Positions 54,522 to 63,719 are shown, numbered from the stretch's first letter. The stretch: DNA of 64,000 bases from Alpinimonas psychrophila (GCF_014137865.1 NZ_JACGWU010000002.1:1-64000), one strand, 5' to 3'. The notes: generated by a model not told the origin, from the letters alone. Made by a program: numbers and translations.

Positions 54522-56429
54522 TTAGGGAAGAATGACGTACGCGCTCACAGTTGAGGTGTTTCCGCCGAAGTCCGTCACGTTAAGTTCGATGTAGAGCGAT
54601 GTGCCCGGGGCGAGGCGGACAAATTCGTACCGCAGTGACGGTAGGTCGGCATACAGGCCATAATCACTCGTGGCCAACCACTCTTCAGTTCCGTCCTCGA
54701 GAATGTTAAGTACCTCGGGCACGATGATGCCGTCGGGATCGGTGGTGAGCTCACCATAGGTGCCGAGATCGGCGTTGAAGGCGTAGTACGTCTCCGTGAG
54801 AACCTCCTGCGTCTCAGCGTCGGTCGTGATCGACAAGAGCACGTCCTGGTAGATGTCGCCGCCGACACCATTTGGCGCGTAATAGGCCATCGGTACGGTG
54901 ATGGTCGTGACTCCCGCCACCTTGTCAGTTAAGAGCTTCAGGTAGGCGTTGACCGTGTCGGTGTCATCGCTGATCGTCATGGTCGTCAGGTCGAAGTAGC
55001 CTTTCGCTACACCGGAGCCGTCCGTCGAAAAGGAGGCCTCCTCCTGCCCTAGGAACGTGATCGAGCCATCCGTTTCGACCAGACCATATCGAATGCTCGC
55101 CGCCGCCAGGTTGTCGGCGGACGCGAATGGTGCCGAAATATACAGGCCGTCGTCGGCGAAGGTGACCTCGCCAGCTGCGGTGGTGAATTGCGCCCGTTTG
55201 TTTGCCGGGATGCTTTTACCGGCTCCGTAATAAGAGGTGAGGAAGGCGCCCCAGCCGCCGGTGGGATCGAGGTCGAGGTATTCCGCGGCGAAGTAGTCCT
55301 GCTGGGGCGGGAAGTAGATGGCCAGCCCGGTGGCGCCGAGCGTGGCAATCCCGTCTACCTTGTCGAGTACGGCATCGTTGATGGAACGCACGAGGGCATC
55401 GGCGGCCTCTGAGACGTCGAGCGCTTTTACACCGATTTCTCCGGCCAGGATGCCGAGGTCAGTCATGTGACTGTCCTGGGATGGATCCGCACTCCGTCCG
55501 AAGCCGAGCGTGCTGGCCAGGCTTACGCCGACGATCGGGGCCACCGCCGAGCCGCGTTGGACGAGCGCGGCGCTGAACTTCGCGAGGGCCTCGTCTACGG
55601 CGGGCATCCGGGCCAGGTCGACCAGAGACAGCGTGATCGACTCTTCATTGCCTTCGGCGGCGGCTTGGGCCGCAAATCCGTTCAGCAGCGCCCTGCCGAG
55701 GGTCGGCCCATCGACCGGCTCACTGGCCGTGGCAAGTGCAGCGTAGTCCCAGCCATGACCGGGTTCAAGGTCCTGCGATGCGAGCAGCAGGTCGGCGCGC
55801 GGCGCAAGCGTGCTTGCAACCTCATAGGTGGCCATGAGACACGCATCAAACCCGAGAAGGTCGAGTTTGTCGACTCCGGCAGCGGCGAGGCCGGAGGCCA
55901 GGGCGGCATCGATTTCGGCGAGGGTGAGCAGATCGGAGTCGCTGGACTCGTCACCCCCTACGCCCGGCCACGATGAGCCGTGGTCCGAAATGATCAGGGC
56001 ATAGTTATCGGCAGGGTACTTTGCGATTCCACGGGTGATGAAATCGGCCAGCACGGCAGGGTCGCCGGTGTTGATGTCGCCGAGGTCTTCTAATTCGGTC
56101 GCCGACCCTTTGTTGATCTCGAGGAGTTTCCCCCCGGTCCAGTCATCCAGGCCCAGCACGGAATCAGAACTGTAGTCCGCTGCGCGGTCTACCAGGGCGA
56201 TGATGCTGAGGTTCTCATTGGAACCAACCTTGCCCATCTCATCGATGTCGTCCATCATTGACGGTTCGAGGTCGGTGTCAGCGATGGAGTAGGTGAGCAC
56301 GGTCCAGCTGCCCGTGCCTTTGGGTGTGGCGTCCGTCTTCACTCCAAGACTGCATGCGCTGACACTCACAAGGATGAGACCCACGGTCAGCACGCCACCG
56401 ACTTTACGTCGAGCCGATTGGGGCGTCAT
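54522..56429 (-). CDS. Secreted clostripain-like (C11) cysteine peptidase lipoprotein
   Basis: Predicted surface protease of 635 residues. A signal peptide ends in the lipobox VSAC (Cys26). The clostripain/caspase-fold domain holds His150 in [11 protein letters not shown] and nucleophile Cys197 in [15 protein letters not shown], the dyad of family C11. The C-terminal ~230 residues are beta-rich ([15 protein letters not shown] and following) and probably form a separate domain. C11 enzymes cleave after Arg or Lys. It overlaps the upstream membrane-protein gene by four bases, so the two form a unit. Gene debris flanks both sides. Confidence 0.87.
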   Translation of the reverse strand: MTPQSARRKVGGVLTVGLILVSVSACSLGVKTDATPKGTGSWTVLTYSIADTDLEPSMMDDIDEMGKVGSNENLSIIALVDRAADYSSDSVLGLDDWTGGKLLEINKGSATELEDLGDINTGDPAVLADFITRGIAKYPADNYALIISDHGSSWPGVGGDESSDSDLLTLAEIDAALASGLAAAGVDKLDLLGFDACLMATYEVASTLAPRADLLLASQDLEPGHGWDYAALATASEPVDGPTLGRALLNGFAAQAAAEGNEESITLSLVDLARMPAVDEALAKFSAALVQRGSAVAPIVGVSLASTLGFGRSADPSQDSHMTDLGILAGEIGVKALDVSEAADALVRSINDAVLDKVDGIATLGATGLAIYFPPQQDYFAAEYLDLDPTGGWGAFLTSYYGAGKSIPANKRAQFTTAAGEVTFADDGLYISAPFASADNLAAASIRYGLVETDGSITFLGQEEASFSTDGSGVAKGYFDLTTMTISDDTDTVNAYLKLLTDKVAGVTTITVPMAYYAPNGVGGDIYQDVLLSITTDAETQEVLTETYYAFNADLGTYGELTTDPDGIIVPEVLNILEDGTEEWLATSDYGLYADLPSLRYEFVRLAPGTSLYIELNVTDFGGNTSTVSAYVILP

Positions 56430-57118
56430 CCCAGCCCGACATGCGGGATGCCGGCGGTGAGTACGGCAGCGACGAGGAAAATGACGATCCCGGTGGCCAT
56501 TAGCACGACCTGCACTCGAACTTGACGCACCACGGCCGCAATTCCAAGGAGAAAAAGCGAGATGGCCATGAGCACCGTGTTGAGCGTGAGGCGGTCGCTG
56601 AGGTTATTGAAGGCGTCCCCCTGCGCGAGCATGGCCACCGCTTCGGCCTTGGTATCAGACCAGCCGGAGAAGAGGAAGTCCTGGTAATCCGGGTTGTCCT
56701 GAGGGTTGTGATAAATCTTTGCGTCGAGGATGTCCTCGGCCTCGCCCCACGCAATGGCAGCGCCAAACTCCTCAGAGACCGACATGAACGTGAGCTCGTC
56801 GATCTTGGCGCTAGCATCTTGAGCCAGCACAGCATCGGCACTGTTAGTCTCGATCGCCAGCTCGCTAAGCCGGTTCAGAACCTGCGTGTCCTGGATGAAC
56901 TGCTGGTTGCCTTCGAGGTAGAGCGATTCCGCCTGGGTCGAGAGGTTGGTCCCCTTTGTGTAACTGGCTGCCATCTGGCTGTCGTAAAGCGCCGCCTGAA
57001 AAGATGCATAGGCCGTGGCGATAGAGATCAGGCCGAGGAGCACCGCAATCACGAGATCAAGGTTGCCGAAGAAAAAATTGCGTCGCGGCTTGCTGCCGGC
57101 GGTGGTGGTTTCGGACAC
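56426..57118 (-). CDS. Membrane protein partner of the clostripain-like protease
   Basis: 230 residues, family not recognised with certainty. One transmembrane helix near 22-42 (LDLVIAVLLGLISIATAYAS), a helical extracytoplasmic or cytoplasmic domain of ~125 residues (QMAASYTKGTNLSTQAESLY and following), then two C-terminal helices (about 178-198 and 202-224). ATG overlaps nothing upstream; the stop overlaps the protease start (ATGA). A scaffold or maturation partner for the protease is plausible but unproven. Confidence 0.8.
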   Translation of the reverse strand: MSETTTAGSKPRRNFFFGNLDLVIAVLLGLISIATAYASFQAALYDSQMAASYTKGTNLSTQAESLYLEGNQQFIQDTQVLNRLSELAIETNSADAVLAQDASAKIDELTFMSVSEEFGAAIAWGEAEDILDAKIYHNPQDNPDYQDFLFSGWSDTKAEAVAMLAQGDAFNNLSDRLTLNTVLMAISLFLLGIAAVVRQVRVQVVLMATGIVIFLVAAVLTAGIPHVGLG

Positions 57119-57177
57119 AGGGGCCCCCTTTATTGATCTGAACGCGCTTCGTAGCCTATACCGGGGGTTGGGCTGCT

Positions 57178-57341
57178 ACGGGAATGTCGTTTGGGCCTTC
57201 CTGAAGGACGGACTGGCATCCCTGGGGTTGCAGACACGCTTGCCCAAGAGCCTCGCGTTGAGGCGAGCGAGAGCCTCAACAAGAGTCTGCATTTCATGAT
57301 GACGCACGATGAGCTCAAGAACTCCCCTGGCCCGTGGCGCT
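57178..57341 (+). pseudogene. UbiB/Fic chimeric gene debris
   Basis: One open frame joins two unrelated pieces. Bases 57178-57258 encode GNVVWAFLKDGLASLGL then QTRLPKS, clearly related to UbiB residues GNVVQAFLKDGLSSLGL at 53950-54020. From 57241 on, the sequence is a Fic N-terminal helix segment PRVEASESLNKSLHFMMTH, nearly identical to 62130-62216. The switch lies at the shared string CCCAAG-xx-CCTCG. No gene product is expected. Confidence 0.85.
57241..57327 (+). repeat. Dispersed 87-base repeat, copy 1
   Basis: Matches 62130-62216 with four mismatches in 87 bases by eye. It derives from a Fic gene; both copies read in the same direction. Weaker similarity continues to about 57341. Confidence 0.9.
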
Positions 57342-57403
57342 GTTTGACGCAGGGCGAACGCCGGGGTCGGCGCAGGAAAGCCCATCACGTGCAGAAAGTG
57401 TCT

Positions 57404-58345
57404 CTAGCCGAGAAGTGGCACGCCGAAGCCGGCGACGACAGTCCGAACTTCAGCGAGATACCGCTGCGCCTGCTCGGTGAGGGGAATGGTGGAATGGCCA
57501 ATCCAGCCGATCTCGATGTGTTCGTCCACGTCGAGCGGTACCGCGACAATTTCAGGGTCGAGGTCGTCGCTGATGAGACCCGTCGAGATTGTGTAGCCGT
57601 TGAGTCCGATCATGAGGTTGAAGATTGTCGCCCGGTCGGATACACGGATCTCCCGCTTGCTCGACAACGTAGAGAGGATCTCCTCCGCGAAATAGAAGGA
57701 GTTGTTCGTTCCCTGATCAAAGGTGAGCCGCGGCAGGTCGGCGAGATCGGCGAGGGTTGCGCGATCTCGAGATGCGAGTGGATTCTTGCGGGAGATAAAG
57801 ATGTGCGGCTCGGCGAGGAAGAGGGGGTGGAATGTGAGCCCGGAGTCTCGGAGGAGTTTGTCGATAACGTTCCGATTGAAGTCGTTGCGGTAGAGCAGTC
57901 CCAGCTCGCTGCGGAGCGTGCGGACGTCCTCGATGATGTCCCACGTCCGAGTTTCGCGCAGCGAGAACTCGTATTCGGCCGCCTCAGTGCCCTTAACCAT
58001 CTCGACGAACGCGTCGACCGCAAACGAGTAGTGCTGCGTCGAGACCCCGAGCAGGCGTCGCGATGGCGGCCGACCGAGGTAGCGCTGCTCGAGGAGCGCT
58101 ACCTGCTCAATAACCTGCCTGGCGTATCCGAGGAACTCCGCACCGTCGGTCGTAAGCGTGACCCCGCGGGCAGAGCGCAGGAGTAACGAGCGGCCCAACT
58201 TGGACTCAAGGTCTTTCATCGCCGCGGACATGGTCGGTTGGGCGACGAAAAGCATATCGGCTGCCGCCGTGATCGACCCTTCCTCGGCAACCTCGATGAA
58301 GTACTGGATCTGTTGCAGCGTTATGCCGCTCGTTCGCCGGGCCAT
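57404..58345 (-). CDS. LysR family regulator, probable regulator of mesX-mesD
   Basis: 313 residues with the LysR HTH (QQIQYFIEVAEEGSITAAADMLFVAQPTMS then AAMKDLESKLGRSLLLRSARGVTLT) and a periplasmic-binding-type effector domain. It is transcribed away from mesX and shares a 124-base gap with it that contains a 23-base inverted repeat. The effector could be a methionine-pathway metabolite such as homocysteine, by analogy with MetR; that is inference. Confidence 0.92.
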   Translation of the reverse strand: MARRTSGITLQQIQYFIEVAEEGSITAAADMLFVAQPTMSAAMKDLESKLGRSLLLRSARGVTLTTDGAEFLGYARQVIEQVALLEQRYLGRPPSRRLLGVSTQHYSFAVDAFVEMVKGTEAAEYEFSLRETRTWDIIEDVRTLRSELGLLYRNDFNRNVIDKLLRDSGLTFHPLFLAEPHIFISRKNPLASRDRATLADLADLPRLTFDQGTNNSFYFAEEILSTLSSKREIRVSDRATIFNLMIGLNGYTISTGLISDDLDPEIVAVPLDVDEHIEIGWIGHSTIPLTEQAQRYLAEVRTVVAGFGVPLLG

Positions 58346-58366
58346 AGGAAAAGGCTATAGCAAAAC

Positions 58367-58389
58367 ATCAGGCAGTCGAATTACCTGAT
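58367..58389. promoter_or_regulatory. LysR-type operator candidate upstream of mesX
   Basis: ATCAGG (58367-58372) and CCTGAT (58384-58389) are perfect inverted arms with 11 bases between, placed 22 bases upstream of the LysR start and ~80 before mesX. The architecture fits a LysR recognition site. Confidence 0.68.
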
Positions 58390-58469
58390 ACCTCCGGAAT
58401 AGCGTCATGATGAGAGTACTAACTTCAACGAGGCCGTTCCTGGCCGAAAAACTATCGGATTGGCCGATT

Positions 58470-59462
58470 ATGGCGAACGAATTCACGTTCAGCATCACCA
58501 CCACGCGCTTCGACGAGGACTACGCCCCGTCCCACAGCTCGCGGGCCACCACGAACTTCGCCAACCTTGCCCGGGGGGAGCACCGTCAGCAGAATCTCCG
58601 AAACGTCCTGAGAATGATTGACCGTCGATTTAACGACCTCGTGCACTGGGACAACCCGACCGGTGACCGCTATACCGTCGAGCTCGAGATTGTCACCGCC
58701 CAGCTGCAGTTCGCCGCAGGAAGCGACGATCTGGAATTCCCCCTGCTCGAGATACTCGACATCCAGATTGTCGACCTGCAGACCGGCAAACGTCACCAGG
58801 GGATTGTCGGAAACAACTTCTCGTCCTATGTCCGCGATTTCGATTTCAGCGTGCGTCTGCCGATGTTCAACGAAGGTGCCTCAGAATTCAGCGTCCCCGC
58901 CGACTTCGGCGCTTTGCACGGCAAGCTGTTCCAGCACTTTCTTGACTCCGCCGTATACCAGGAGCGCTTCGCTATGCCGCCCGTCATTTGCCTGAGCGTC
59001 GCAGCGAACAGGACCTATCGTCGGACCGAGAATTATCACCCGATTCTCGGCGTCGAGTATCGGCAGAGCGATTTCTCGCTGACCGATGACTACTTCGGGC
59101 GAATGGGATTGACGGTGCGATACTTCATGCCGCGTGGAGCCGTGGCACCGCTCGCGTTCTACTTCCGCGGCGACCTGCTCAATGACTATTCCAACCTGCA
59201 ACTCATTGGCACCATCAGTACGATGGAGACGTTTCAGAAGATCTATCGACCGGAGATCTACAATGCGAACTCCGCCGCCGCGAGCGTCTACCGACCGACT
59301 CTGGAGCAGCAGGACTACTCGCGGACGGAGATCGCCTATGATCGCGTCGAGCGCAATCAACTCGCTCTCAAGCAAGGCGCGTTCACCGAGGAGCACTTCG
59401 TGAAACCACACCGGGAATTGCTGGAGCGCTGGTCAGCTCACTACCCCACTCCCGTCCGATGA
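58470..59462 (+). CDS. mesX: DUF1852 protein MesX, partner of methionine synthase MesD
   Basis: Recognised as DUF1852 from EFTFSITTTRFDEDYAPSHS, TTNFANLARGEHRQQNLRN and VRYFMPRGAVAPLAFYFRGD. The start MANEFTF at 58470 is where family similarity begins; an open frame exists 63 bases upstream but lacks support. DUF1852 proteins (MesX) are required, together with oxygen, for the folate-independent methionine synthase MesD described in Acinetobacter baylyi; the chemistry is unknown. It overlaps or abuts mesD downstream, forming a two-gene operon. 330 residues. Confidence 0.92.
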   Translation: MANEFTFSITTTRFDEDYAPSHSSRATTNFANLARGEHRQQNLRNVLRMIDRRFNDLVHWDNPTGDRYTVELEIVTAQLQFAAGSDDLEFPLLEILDIQIVDLQTGKRHQGIVGNNFSSYVRDFDFSVRLPMFNEGASEFSVPADFGALHGKLFQHFLDSAVYQERFAMPPVICLSVAANRTYRRTENYHPILGVEYRQSDFSLTDDYFGRMGLTVRYFMPRGAVAPLAFYFRGDLLNDYSNLQLIGTISTMETFQKIYRPEIYNANSAAASVYRPTLEQQDYSRTEIAYDRVERNQLALKQGAFTEEHFVKPHRELLERWSAHYPTPVR

Positions 59463-59482
59463 CCACCGGAGAATCGACGATC

Positions 59483-60520
59483 ATGAACACTATCCTCCCC
59501 ACCACGATCGTCGGCAGCCTGCCGAAGCCGTCATGGCTCGCGGAGCCGGAAACCATCTTTTCTCCTTGGAAATTGCAGAGTGATGCGTTGGTTGAGGGCA
59601 AGCAGGATGCGCTGCGCATAGCTGTGCAGGACCAGCTCCAGCGTGGCATCGAGATCATCAGCGACGGGGAACAAACCCGCCAGCACTTCGTCACGACGTT
59701 CATTGAGCACCTCAGCGGCGTCGATTTCGAGCAACGCGAGACGGTTCGAATCCGTAATCGATATGACGCGAGCGTGCCGACTGTCGTCGGTGCCGTGAGC
59801 CGCGAGAAGCCCGTGTTCGTCGACGACGCTAAGTTCCTCCGCCAGCAAACGGATCATCCGATCAAGTGGGCGCTTCCGGGGCCAATGACGATGATTGACA
59901 CTCTCTACGACCGCCACTACAAAAACCGAGAGAAATTGGCGTGGGAGTTCGCGACGATCCTCAATCAGGAGGCCAGAGAACTCGAGGCGGCAGGGATCGA
60001 CATCATCCAGTTCGACGAGCCCGCATTCAACGTCTTTCACGACGAAATGAAGGACTGGGGAATAGCCACTCTGGAAAGGGCAGCCGAAGGGCTGCATGCG
60101 GAAACAGCTGTGCACATCTGCTATGGCTACGGAATCAAGGCGAACAACGACTGGAAGAAGACCCTCGGGTCTGAATGGCGACAATACGAGGATTCATTCC
60201 CGCTTTTGCAGCGGTCCACCATCGACATCATCTCGCTGGAATGCCACCACTCCCATGTCCCCATGGACCTCTTAGAGCTCATCCGTGGCAAGAAGGTCAT
60301 GCTTGGGGCAATTGACGTGGCGAGCGACACGATTGAGACTCCGGAGGAGGTCGCGGCCACCCTCCGAAACGCACTAGAGTTCGTCGATGCCGACAAGCTC
60401 ATCCCGAGCACGAACTGCGGGATGGCACCAATGCCCCGAAGCGTCGCGCGTGAGAAGCTGAGCGCGCTGACGGCGGGTGCGGACATCGTTCGCGTGGAAA
60501 TCACGGCCGCACGCCCCTGA
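59483..60520 (+). CDS. mesD: Core methionine synthase MesD (short MetE-like)
   Basis: 345-residue protein equal to the catalytic half of cobalamin-independent MetE, without the folate-binding N-terminal half. Zinc ligands are His211 and Cys213 (VHICYG), Glu253 (SLECHH) and Cys312 (STNCGMAPM). LPTTIVGSLPKPSWLAEPE is the typical MesD opening, so ATG 59483 (GGAG upstream) is preferred over 59459. It methylates homocysteine; the methyl donor is not settled for the family but is not methyl-folate. It requires MesX, encoded just upstream. It converges on the Fic gene with 93 bases between. Confidence 0.92.
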   Translation: MNTILPTTIVGSLPKPSWLAEPETIFSPWKLQSDALVEGKQDALRIAVQDQLQRGIEIISDGEQTRQHFVTTFIEHLSGVDFEQRETVRIRNRYDASVPTVVGAVSREKPVFVDDAKFLRQQTDHPIKWALPGPMTMIDTLYDRHYKNREKLAWEFATILNQEARELEAAGIDIIQFDEPAFNVFHDEMKDWGIATLERAAEGLHAETAVHICYGYGIKANNDWKKTLGSEWRQYEDSFPLLQRSTIDIISLECHHSHVPMDLLELIRGKKVMLGAIDVASDTIETPEEVAATLRNALEFVDADKLIPSTNCGMAPMPRSVAREKLSALTAGADIVRVEITAARP

Positions 60521-60613
60521 TTGCCGTTTTCAATCGGTTGAATACAATTTATCGACTATCAGCGTCAAGGCGAACAGGAGCTCACTTTGACGGTCCCTCA
60601 AATGATGAGGCCG

Positions 60614-61840
60614 CTACTCCCGACCCTCGAAGTGCAGGCGAGCCTGCGCGGAGGGAACTGCTCCGACCGGAGCCGTTAGTGCTATCCACACGTCTCGTGC
60701 CATGTATTGACGATTGTAGGTACCAAAGGGTCCACTAAGGATATTGAGCTCAACAAGCTTCGTCACCACGGAAGTCACTGCGGATGACGTGCGATCGAAT
60801 CGCTTCGCAAGCTTGGGAACAGAAACGAAAGGGTCTCCAATCAAGACGTCAACAATGTCGCGAATGACACCTCGCCCTGAAGCATCCTGAACAATCTGCA
60901 CATAACGCTGTTGAACTGACAGCAAACGATCAATGCGTCGCGCGATGTCGTCGGCCGACGACTCGATTCCTGCGGCAAAGAACTGGATCCATGAATCCCA
61001 TTTGCCTGTGGCCGAAACCGCAGCGAGCTCATCTTGGTATTGCGTTCGACGCGCCTCAAACCAAGGAGAAACACTCAACAACGGCTCGTGAAGAAGCCCG
61101 TCCACCATGAACTGCAAAACAATCAGGAGTCGGCCAATTCTCCCGTTGCCATCGTTGAAGGGGTGAAGAGTCTCGAACTGATAGTGAGTCATCGCGGCAG
61201 CCACGAGTGGCTCTCGATCGGTCGATGATGACCCAATCCATCGAACTAGATCTTGCACCGCGATATTCAGCTCTATGCCCGACGGCATGGGAACGAAACG
61301 AGCGTCTGTCACCGCCCCTGTGGGGCTTCCAATGGCAACGAGGGTGCTCCGAATTCGGCCTGCGTCTCGCGTTTCTGAATCGGTGCCCCGAACGAGAATA
61401 GAGTGCACGGATTCCACAAGGCCGACGGTGATCGCACCGCGCTCCCCCACGAATTGGAACGCCGCATCCGCCGCCTCAACGTAGTTCATCACCTCGAGAA
61501 GTTCTTTGCTCAGCTGGTTATCCGCTACCTCAGCAGCCAGTACCTGCTCAAACGGGGCGAATATCCCCTCCAAAGCGGAGGTGCTCTGAGCCTCCCTTCG
61601 AAGCGTTGACCGCCGAAACAGGCTCGGTACGAGGATGGTGAGCGATGCTTGATCAAGACGCGCCAGAGCGCGATTTGCCGAATTGACCATGCGCCATGTT
61701 GCTGGCTCCAGTTGGGGCTCAGCGGCCAGCGGATGCGCAACGTAAGCCGAATCTTGATATGGGGTCCCAAAACGACCGTCGGTACCGGAGATAGGCACAA
61801 GGTGTCCTATGGGGCTGTTCCCAAACTTTTTGACGTCCAC
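60614..61840 (-). CDS. Fic family adenylyltransferase with inhibitory helix and winged-helix tail
   Basis: Intact 408-residue Fic protein. The N-terminal inhibitory motif is QSTSALEG (T87-xxx-E91-G92), which in class II Fic enzymes places a Glu in the ATP site and holds the enzyme off. The catalytic motif HPFNDGNGRIGR (226-237) is complete. The C terminus (about 320-375) is a winged helix (VSVPKLAKRFDRTSSAVTSVV), suggesting DNA binding and autoregulation. It should transfer AMP to a protein Ser/Thr/Tyr hydroxyl; target unknown. A decayed Fic gene lies divergently upstream. Confidence 0.92.
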   Translation of the reverse strand: MDVKKFGNSPIGHLVPISGTDGRFGTPYQDSAYVAHPLAAEPQLEPATWRMVNSANRALARLDQASLTILVPSLFRRSTLRREAQSTSALEGIFAPFEQVLAAEVADNQLSKELLEVMNYVEAADAAFQFVGERGAITVGLVESVHSILVRGTDSETRDAGRIRSTLVAIGSPTGAVTDARFVPMPSGIELNIAVQDLVRWIGSSSTDREPLVAAAMTHYQFETLHPFNDGNGRIGRLLIVLQFMVDGLLHEPLLSVSPWFEARRTQYQDELAAVSATGKWDSWIQFFAAGIESSADDIARRIDRLLSVQQRYVQIVQDASGRGVIRDIVDVLIGDPFVSVPKLAKRFDRTSSAVTSVVTKLVELNILSGPFGTYNRQYMARDVWIALTAPVGAVPSAQARLHFEGRE

Positions 61841-61921
61841 AATACAATTTTAATCCATAATACTGACATTTGATACACTCAATGTGATTTAACTTGCATT
61901 CTTTTTCCAGAATGACAGTAG

Positions 61922-62572
61922 AGCATCGATGAGCCCCCAAGATGGACGAGTTCGCTTCTCCGCCTGTCGTTCGCCCGCAACATTCGCGGCTCCAACAGTA
62001 TCGAGGGTTTGACGCAACTCTGGATGACACCGCCGCCGTGGCTCTGGGAGAAGAGCCTCTCGACGCTCCGCGAGAGACTCAGCAGGCATTGGAGTGTTAT
62101 CGCAACGCGATGACCTATGTGCTCCAGCTTGCCCAAGAACCTCGCGTTGAGGCGAGCGAGAGCCTCATCAAGAGTCTGCATTTCATGATGACGCACTATG
62201 ACCTCAAGAACTCCCCCCGGCAAGTGGCGACCAGGAGCCATCTTCGTTCGTGATGAGGAATCGGGCGAGGTGGTTCACGAAGGTGCCAACGTTGAGGAAG
62301 TGCCCGCCCTCATGGCGCACCTCAACCTCGTTATGATTCATCCTTTTCGGGATGGCAACGGGCGAATGGCCCGATGCCTCCAAAGCCTGATCTTGGCCGC
62401 CGAAGGCGTCCTCTCCCCCGTCTTCATGAGTGTGGAGGAATACCTCGGCAATAACACTCAGGATTACTACAGAATGCTGGCCGAGGTCTGTGGGGGCACT
62501 GGGCTGAACTGGAACACATTCGCGTGCGCCGGGGGCGGCACTACGTTGCGGGAGCCGAATTGCGGGCGCTAA
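61922..62572 (+). pseudogene. Decayed Fic gene with two frameshifts and an internal deletion
   Basis: Three frames together rebuild a Fic protein. Frame 1 (to about 62005) reads LSFARNIRGSNSIEG without a start codon. Frame 2 (about 62005-62215) reads GFDATLDDTAAVALGEEPLD and SESLIKSLHFMMTHYDLK. Frame 3 (62215-62572) reads PGKWRPGAIFVRDEESGEVV and HPFRDGNGRMAR. The second shift falls in a run of six C (62212-62217). About 25 residues normally found between EEVPALM and AHLNLVMIHPF are missing, and the C terminus runs out of similarity after YYRMLAEV. Not functional. Confidence 0.88.
62130..62216 (+). repeat. Dispersed 87-base repeat, copy 2
   Basis: Fic-derived sequence nearly identical to 57241-57327 (four mismatches by eye), here inside the longer Fic pseudogene, which is therefore the better guide to the original gene. 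Confidence 0.9.
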
Positions 62573-62834
62573 GTGAGTCCATTTTCAGCAGTAAAGCCCA
62601 GAAAGTTGCTGTCGATCCTTTTCACACCTCGAACTGATCTCGGACAAGTTACTAGCGTCATCGCCCAAGATGCATCTTGACCGCATGATTATGAGTCGTT
62701 ACCGAATGCCCTTTGTACAATGCCCGTGACTCACATGGCCCTTGTTTGATTGAAAAGTGGATGCTCATCAATCACGGTGATACTCATCAATTCGCGTCAA
62801 TTGTGGGCAAAATGTGGGCACCAACAAGAGCAGA
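62573..62834. other. Intergenic region, no gene seen
   Basis: About 260 bases between the Fic pseudogene and the AbiEii-type gene. It contains a short direct repeat TGTGGGCA (62802-62809 and 62813-62820) near the end. No tRNA, open frame with family resemblance or clear terminator was recognised. Confidence 0.5.
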
Positions 62835-63719
62835 TCATTTCCACAGTGCTGCCGTCGTATCCCAACTCCGATCGAGAGCAACGGCGTCGATTAGAGGATC
62901 GATGAACGCAGCCGTTCGATTGAGGGCGTCCGAGAAAACTTCCGGGATCGAGTGTCTGTGGGCTTGATGGTTACGCCAGATGGTCCACTTCGGTTGGGCG
63001 ATCGTCGGCATGCGAGTTAGCGCAGGAATCAGCGGCTCAAGAATGGCCCGCCGATGTGTGGCTACAGTGCTCAGAGCAGCCCGCAATTCGCCCTCATTCA
63101 CCGAGTGACGGTCGGCGATAACGATGACATCGGCGAAGTCACGCCATCGCGTGTTAGCTTCACCGCGTTGGATCATCGTAACCACTTTCTCAGCCACAAT
63201 CATCACGAGCGGGTAGCCGAGGATCGAGATGGGTGCGGACTGGTCGTTGTCGAGGACACGCGGCAGATCGATTCGTTGGGGAGCTGGCCAGATCGGGTCG
63301 CCGAAGCTGATGTCAAGACCGATGACGTTCTCGGATCGCCCGATCATGCCGGTCAGCTTCACTCGAATTCCTTGATAGTCGTCACCCTCACGGATCGTTT
63401 CGGCGCGAATTGTGTCAAGATCAAACTTGATGCCGTCGTCCAGCCCAATTGCGGCGATCTCGCGGACACGAGTCGCAACATCCTGAGCATCATTGGTGAC
63501 CCGCGTTGCTTCCAAGTCGATGTCCTTTGTCGGCCTGCGAAGAGCGAACGCGGCGAGAAGCACACCTCCCTTGAGCACAAAGTCATCCGCATAGTCAGAT
63601 GCGGCAATTCGTGCGAGCATCCCCTCCAGCGTGTAGAGCCGGGCCAGTTCACTGACGTTCTGTCCGCTGGCTCGCGCCTGGTTCTGGATGTGTGCAAACC
63701 TCGACGCTCCGTTAGTCAC
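62835..63719 (-). CDS. AbiEii/nucleotidyltransferase-type toxin
   Basis: 294-residue nucleotidyltransferase-fold protein of the AbiEii/AbiGii toxin family. The substrate-binding segment FVLKGGVLLA (Lys50) and the metal acids in TKDIDLE (Asp66, Asp68) are present, along with EKVVTMIQRGEANTRWRDFAD further on. AbiE toxins bind or transfer GTP/nucleotides and give abortive phage infection. GTG start at 63719 overlaps the antitoxin stop (GTGA), the usual AbiE arrangement with the antitoxin gene first. Confidence 0.88.
   Translation of the reverse strand: MTNGASRFAHIQNQARASGQNVSELARLYTLEGMLARIAASDYADDFVLKGGVLLAAFALRRPTKDIDLEATRVTNDAQDVATRVREIAAIGLDDGIKFDLDTIRAETIREGDDYQGIRVKLTGMIGRSENVIGLDISFGDPIWPAPQRIDLPRVLDNDQSAPISILGYPLVMIVAEKVVTMIQRGEANTRWRDFADVIVIADRHSVNEGELRAALSTVATHRRAILEPLIPALTRMPTIAQPKWTIWRNHQAHRHSIPEVFSDALNRTAAFIDPLIDAVALDRSWDTTAALWK

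Noticed and set aside
57191-58186. 331-residue plus-strand open frame opposite the LysR gene
   Set aside because: Apart from the short UbiB/Fic debris at its beginning it is the complement of the LysR coding region.
60519-60535. GATTG-N7-CAATC as terminator between mesD and the Fic gene
   Set aside because: Only five base pairs and no proper T run after the stem; too weak to annotate as a terminator.
62802-62820. TGTGGGCA direct repeat as an integrase attachment site
   Set aside because: Eight bases only, no neighbouring integrase or tRNA; too short to support an att call.
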